Of a stretch of 27,284 nucleotides of DNA, positions 26,288-27,284 are shown one piece after another; the first letter of the stretch is position 1; every line of letters starts with the position of its first letter. Source of the stretch: an uncultured bacterium (GTDB lineage: Bacteria > Patescibacteriota > Minisyncoccia > Phycocordibacterales > UBA918). The notes below the pieces were generated by a model. It ran no database searches. It had not been told where the DNA came from and saw nothing but the letters and a program-made list of their open reading frames with translations. Where the stretch lies: assembly GCA_913050645.1 (NCBI GenBank), contig CAJXAG010000008.1, forward strand, positions 1 through 27,284, read 5' to 3'. Position numbers and translations under genes: made by a program.

Positions 26288-27181
26288 TCAAGAGAACAGT
26301 AACTTCATCTGCATGTGATCAGAGACCTCAGCACCGATGAGTTCAAAACCGTGTACGTTTACATCTCCGCTGACAAACATATAGTCAGCATACAGTGACA
26401 TGCCCGCTTTTCCGTAGTCACGATACAGTTCTGTGCGCGTGCCAGTGATGCCGTACTCACGGTACTCACGAATGAGGTTTCGCATGGGCATATTTCCAGC
26501 GACGGTACCTTGTTCGAGCATGCTAATTGCATGTGTATCAAGGTCGAGATTAAGGTCACCCCCAAACACTATCTTGCTCACACCATGCTTCTCAGCAATG
26601 CGCTCAAGAGCCGATGATATGTTGGCACTTTGCGTGATCCGAATCGAACCATCACTCTTGGTACTCATGGTTTCAGGATCCTGATACCAGACACCATGAT
26701 AGTGTGCAAAGAGATACAATTCACTTCCGTAACGGAACACGACATACTGCATAATACGCGATGAGCTCGCGTTTCCAAGCTGTTGGTTGTGTGAGCCCAG
26801 AACAAAAACTTCACCCTGGTCGATTATCTGTAATGAACGAGAGAAAAACAACGCATTGCCATAGTCTGTGTTGCGGAATTCTTTGCCACTTGTAGCACAC
26901 GCATAGGTTTGGGTATTTTCAACAGCATACATAGACCTGAACTTTAATCCGGCAGTCCTTTTAAGCATCTCAAACTGATTGAGCATGATTTGATCATGCC
27001 AGCCATTTTTGAGATCACTTTTATTGGTAACGTAGAAAGGGTCGAATTGTGTGATTGCTCCACTACGGTTCACCTCCTGGAGCCCCATCAAATGTGCATC
27101 TTGCGACTGGTCTTTGATGAATTCCAGAAGCGTATCCTGCATGCGACCACCCCAGGTATTTCCGATTAGTGCGGTTAGCAT
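26288..27181 (-). CDS. Endonuclease/exonuclease/phosphatase (EEP) family hydrolase
   Basis: A 297-residue protein with the EEP (DNase I/exonuclease III) catalytic layout: Asn in the first strand (LIGNTWGG, residue 8), metal-binding Glu in MGLQEVN (about 36), His in FAHYHGVW (about 160), the D-x-N pair in GGDLNLD (about 205), YADYMFVS with an Asp, and the final SDHMQM His. No signal peptide is seen, so it is probably cytoplasmic; the substrate (nucleic acid or phosphoester) is not readable. It has a strong AGGAGG site 5 nt before the ATG, rare in this window, and its own terminator, so it is an independent unit. Confidence 0.85.
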   Translation of the reverse strand: MLTALIGNTWGGRMQDTLLEFIKDQSQDAHLMGLQEVNRSGAITQFDPFYVTNKSDLKNGWHDQIMLNQFEMLKRTAGLKFRSMYAVENTQTYACATSGKEFRNTDYGNALFFSRSLQIIDQGEVFVLGSHNQQLGNASSSRIMQYVVFRYGSELYLFAHYHGVWYQDPETMSTKSDGSIRITQSANISSALERIAEKHGVSKIVFGGDLNLDLDTHAISMLEQGTVAGNMPMRNLIREYREYGITGTRTELYRDYGKAGMSLYADYMFVSGDVNVHGFELIGAEVSDHMQMKLLFS

Positions 27182-27186
27182 TGTTG

Positions 27187-27192
27187 CCTCCT
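27187..27192 (-). promoter_or_regulatory. Strong Shine-Dalgarno of the EEP-family gene
   Basis: AGGAGG, 5 nt before the ATG at 27181. One of three consensus ribosome sites in the window (with 7320-7326 and 15704-15710). A TATTAT-like -10 lies about 35 nt upstream. Confidence 0.6.
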
Positions 27193-27240
27193 GTTAAAAA
27201 CTTGTTTGATTAAATAATACAACGAAAATATAAATAATCG

Positions 27241-27264
27241 ACCACCGGACTAAGGTCCGGTGGT
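27241..27264. terminator. Hairpin at window end
   Basis: ACCACCGGAC-TAAG-GTCCGGTGGT, a 10-bp perfect stem followed on the plus strand by TTTGGTTT and on the minus strand by an AT-rich run. It probably terminates a gene lying beyond the window. Confidence 0.6.
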
Positions 27265-27284
27265 TTTGGTTTGTTCTCACGAAC

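Noticed and set aside
26983..27000. Short palindrome GCATGAT-TTG-ATCATGC inside the EEP gene
   Set aside because: The 7-bp arms are near what chance allows over 27 kb and encode an ordinary segment, unlike the 26-27 nt perfect palindromes.

Overview
The window looks like chromosome from an uncultured ultra-small bacterium of the Candidate Phyla Radiation (Patescibacteria), most likely the Parcubacteria side. The reasons are the short AlaRS without a C-terminal C-Ala domain, a ribosomal protein L36 that has lost its zinc cysteines, CPR-type baseplate-J-like and FtsA/PilM-like proteins, a sigma-region-4/HARE-HTH fusion, promoters lying almost on start codons, and very tight packing. Every convincing annotated gene is on the minus strand. 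No gene-free gap exceeds 300 bases, and I saw no tRNA, rRNA, CRISPR array or transposase.

Layout, read in coordinate order (transcription runs right to left). 1-1384: infA-rpmJ-rpsM-rpsK-rpsD translation operon behind a clear promoter. 1422-5994: alaS, an FtsA/PilM-like actin-fold protein and a membrane-anchored baseplate-J-like protein. 6205-7314: a small membrane protein and a ClpP-like protein. 7441-12633: a compact run of seven genes (PD-(D/E)XK Fe-S nuclease, unknown protein, minimal O6-alkylguanine methyltransferase, two coiled-coil proteins, SpoT-type HD hydrolase, oligoendopeptidase F). 12742-15276: an anchored secreted protein, then mnmA translationally coupled to an ATP-cone/Mrr-like nuclease. 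15343-18109: a small unknown protein, MltG and a large membrane protein. 18387-22374: a sigma4-HARE regulator and LeuRS. 22612-23903: a HicB/HicA-like pair and a HAD phosphatase. 24020-27181: an acidic Fn3-like surface protein, a multi-pass membrane protein and an EEP-family hydrolase.

The most interesting observation is a 155-191 nt leader that occurs three times (6481-6688, 18110-18278, 25993-26194). Each copy ends 0-2 nt before the start codon of an otherwise unrelated membrane-protein gene. The three share (i) a short ORF beginning M(N/D)PVRDQ whose ATG lies next to a -10 box, (ii) near-fixed internal spacing, (iii) a 7-bp hairpin with a covarying pair, and (iv) a long-range 10-12 bp helix that would bring the leader ATG and the gene ATG together. 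This is either an undescribed cis-regulatory RNA/leader-peptide family controlling a membrane-protein regulon, or a MITE-like repeat with terminal inverted repeats that has been adopted as a promoter/leader.

Other notable points are a complete Nudix hydrolase domain inside the LeuRS editing domain, and 26-27 nt perfect palindromes in frame inside alaS, mnmA and mltG. A minority of genes carry strong Shine-Dalgarno sites in a genome that mostly lacks them, and the sigma4-HARE and hicB-like genes have palindromic candidate operators. All functional calls come from reading motifs by eye; no database search was possible.
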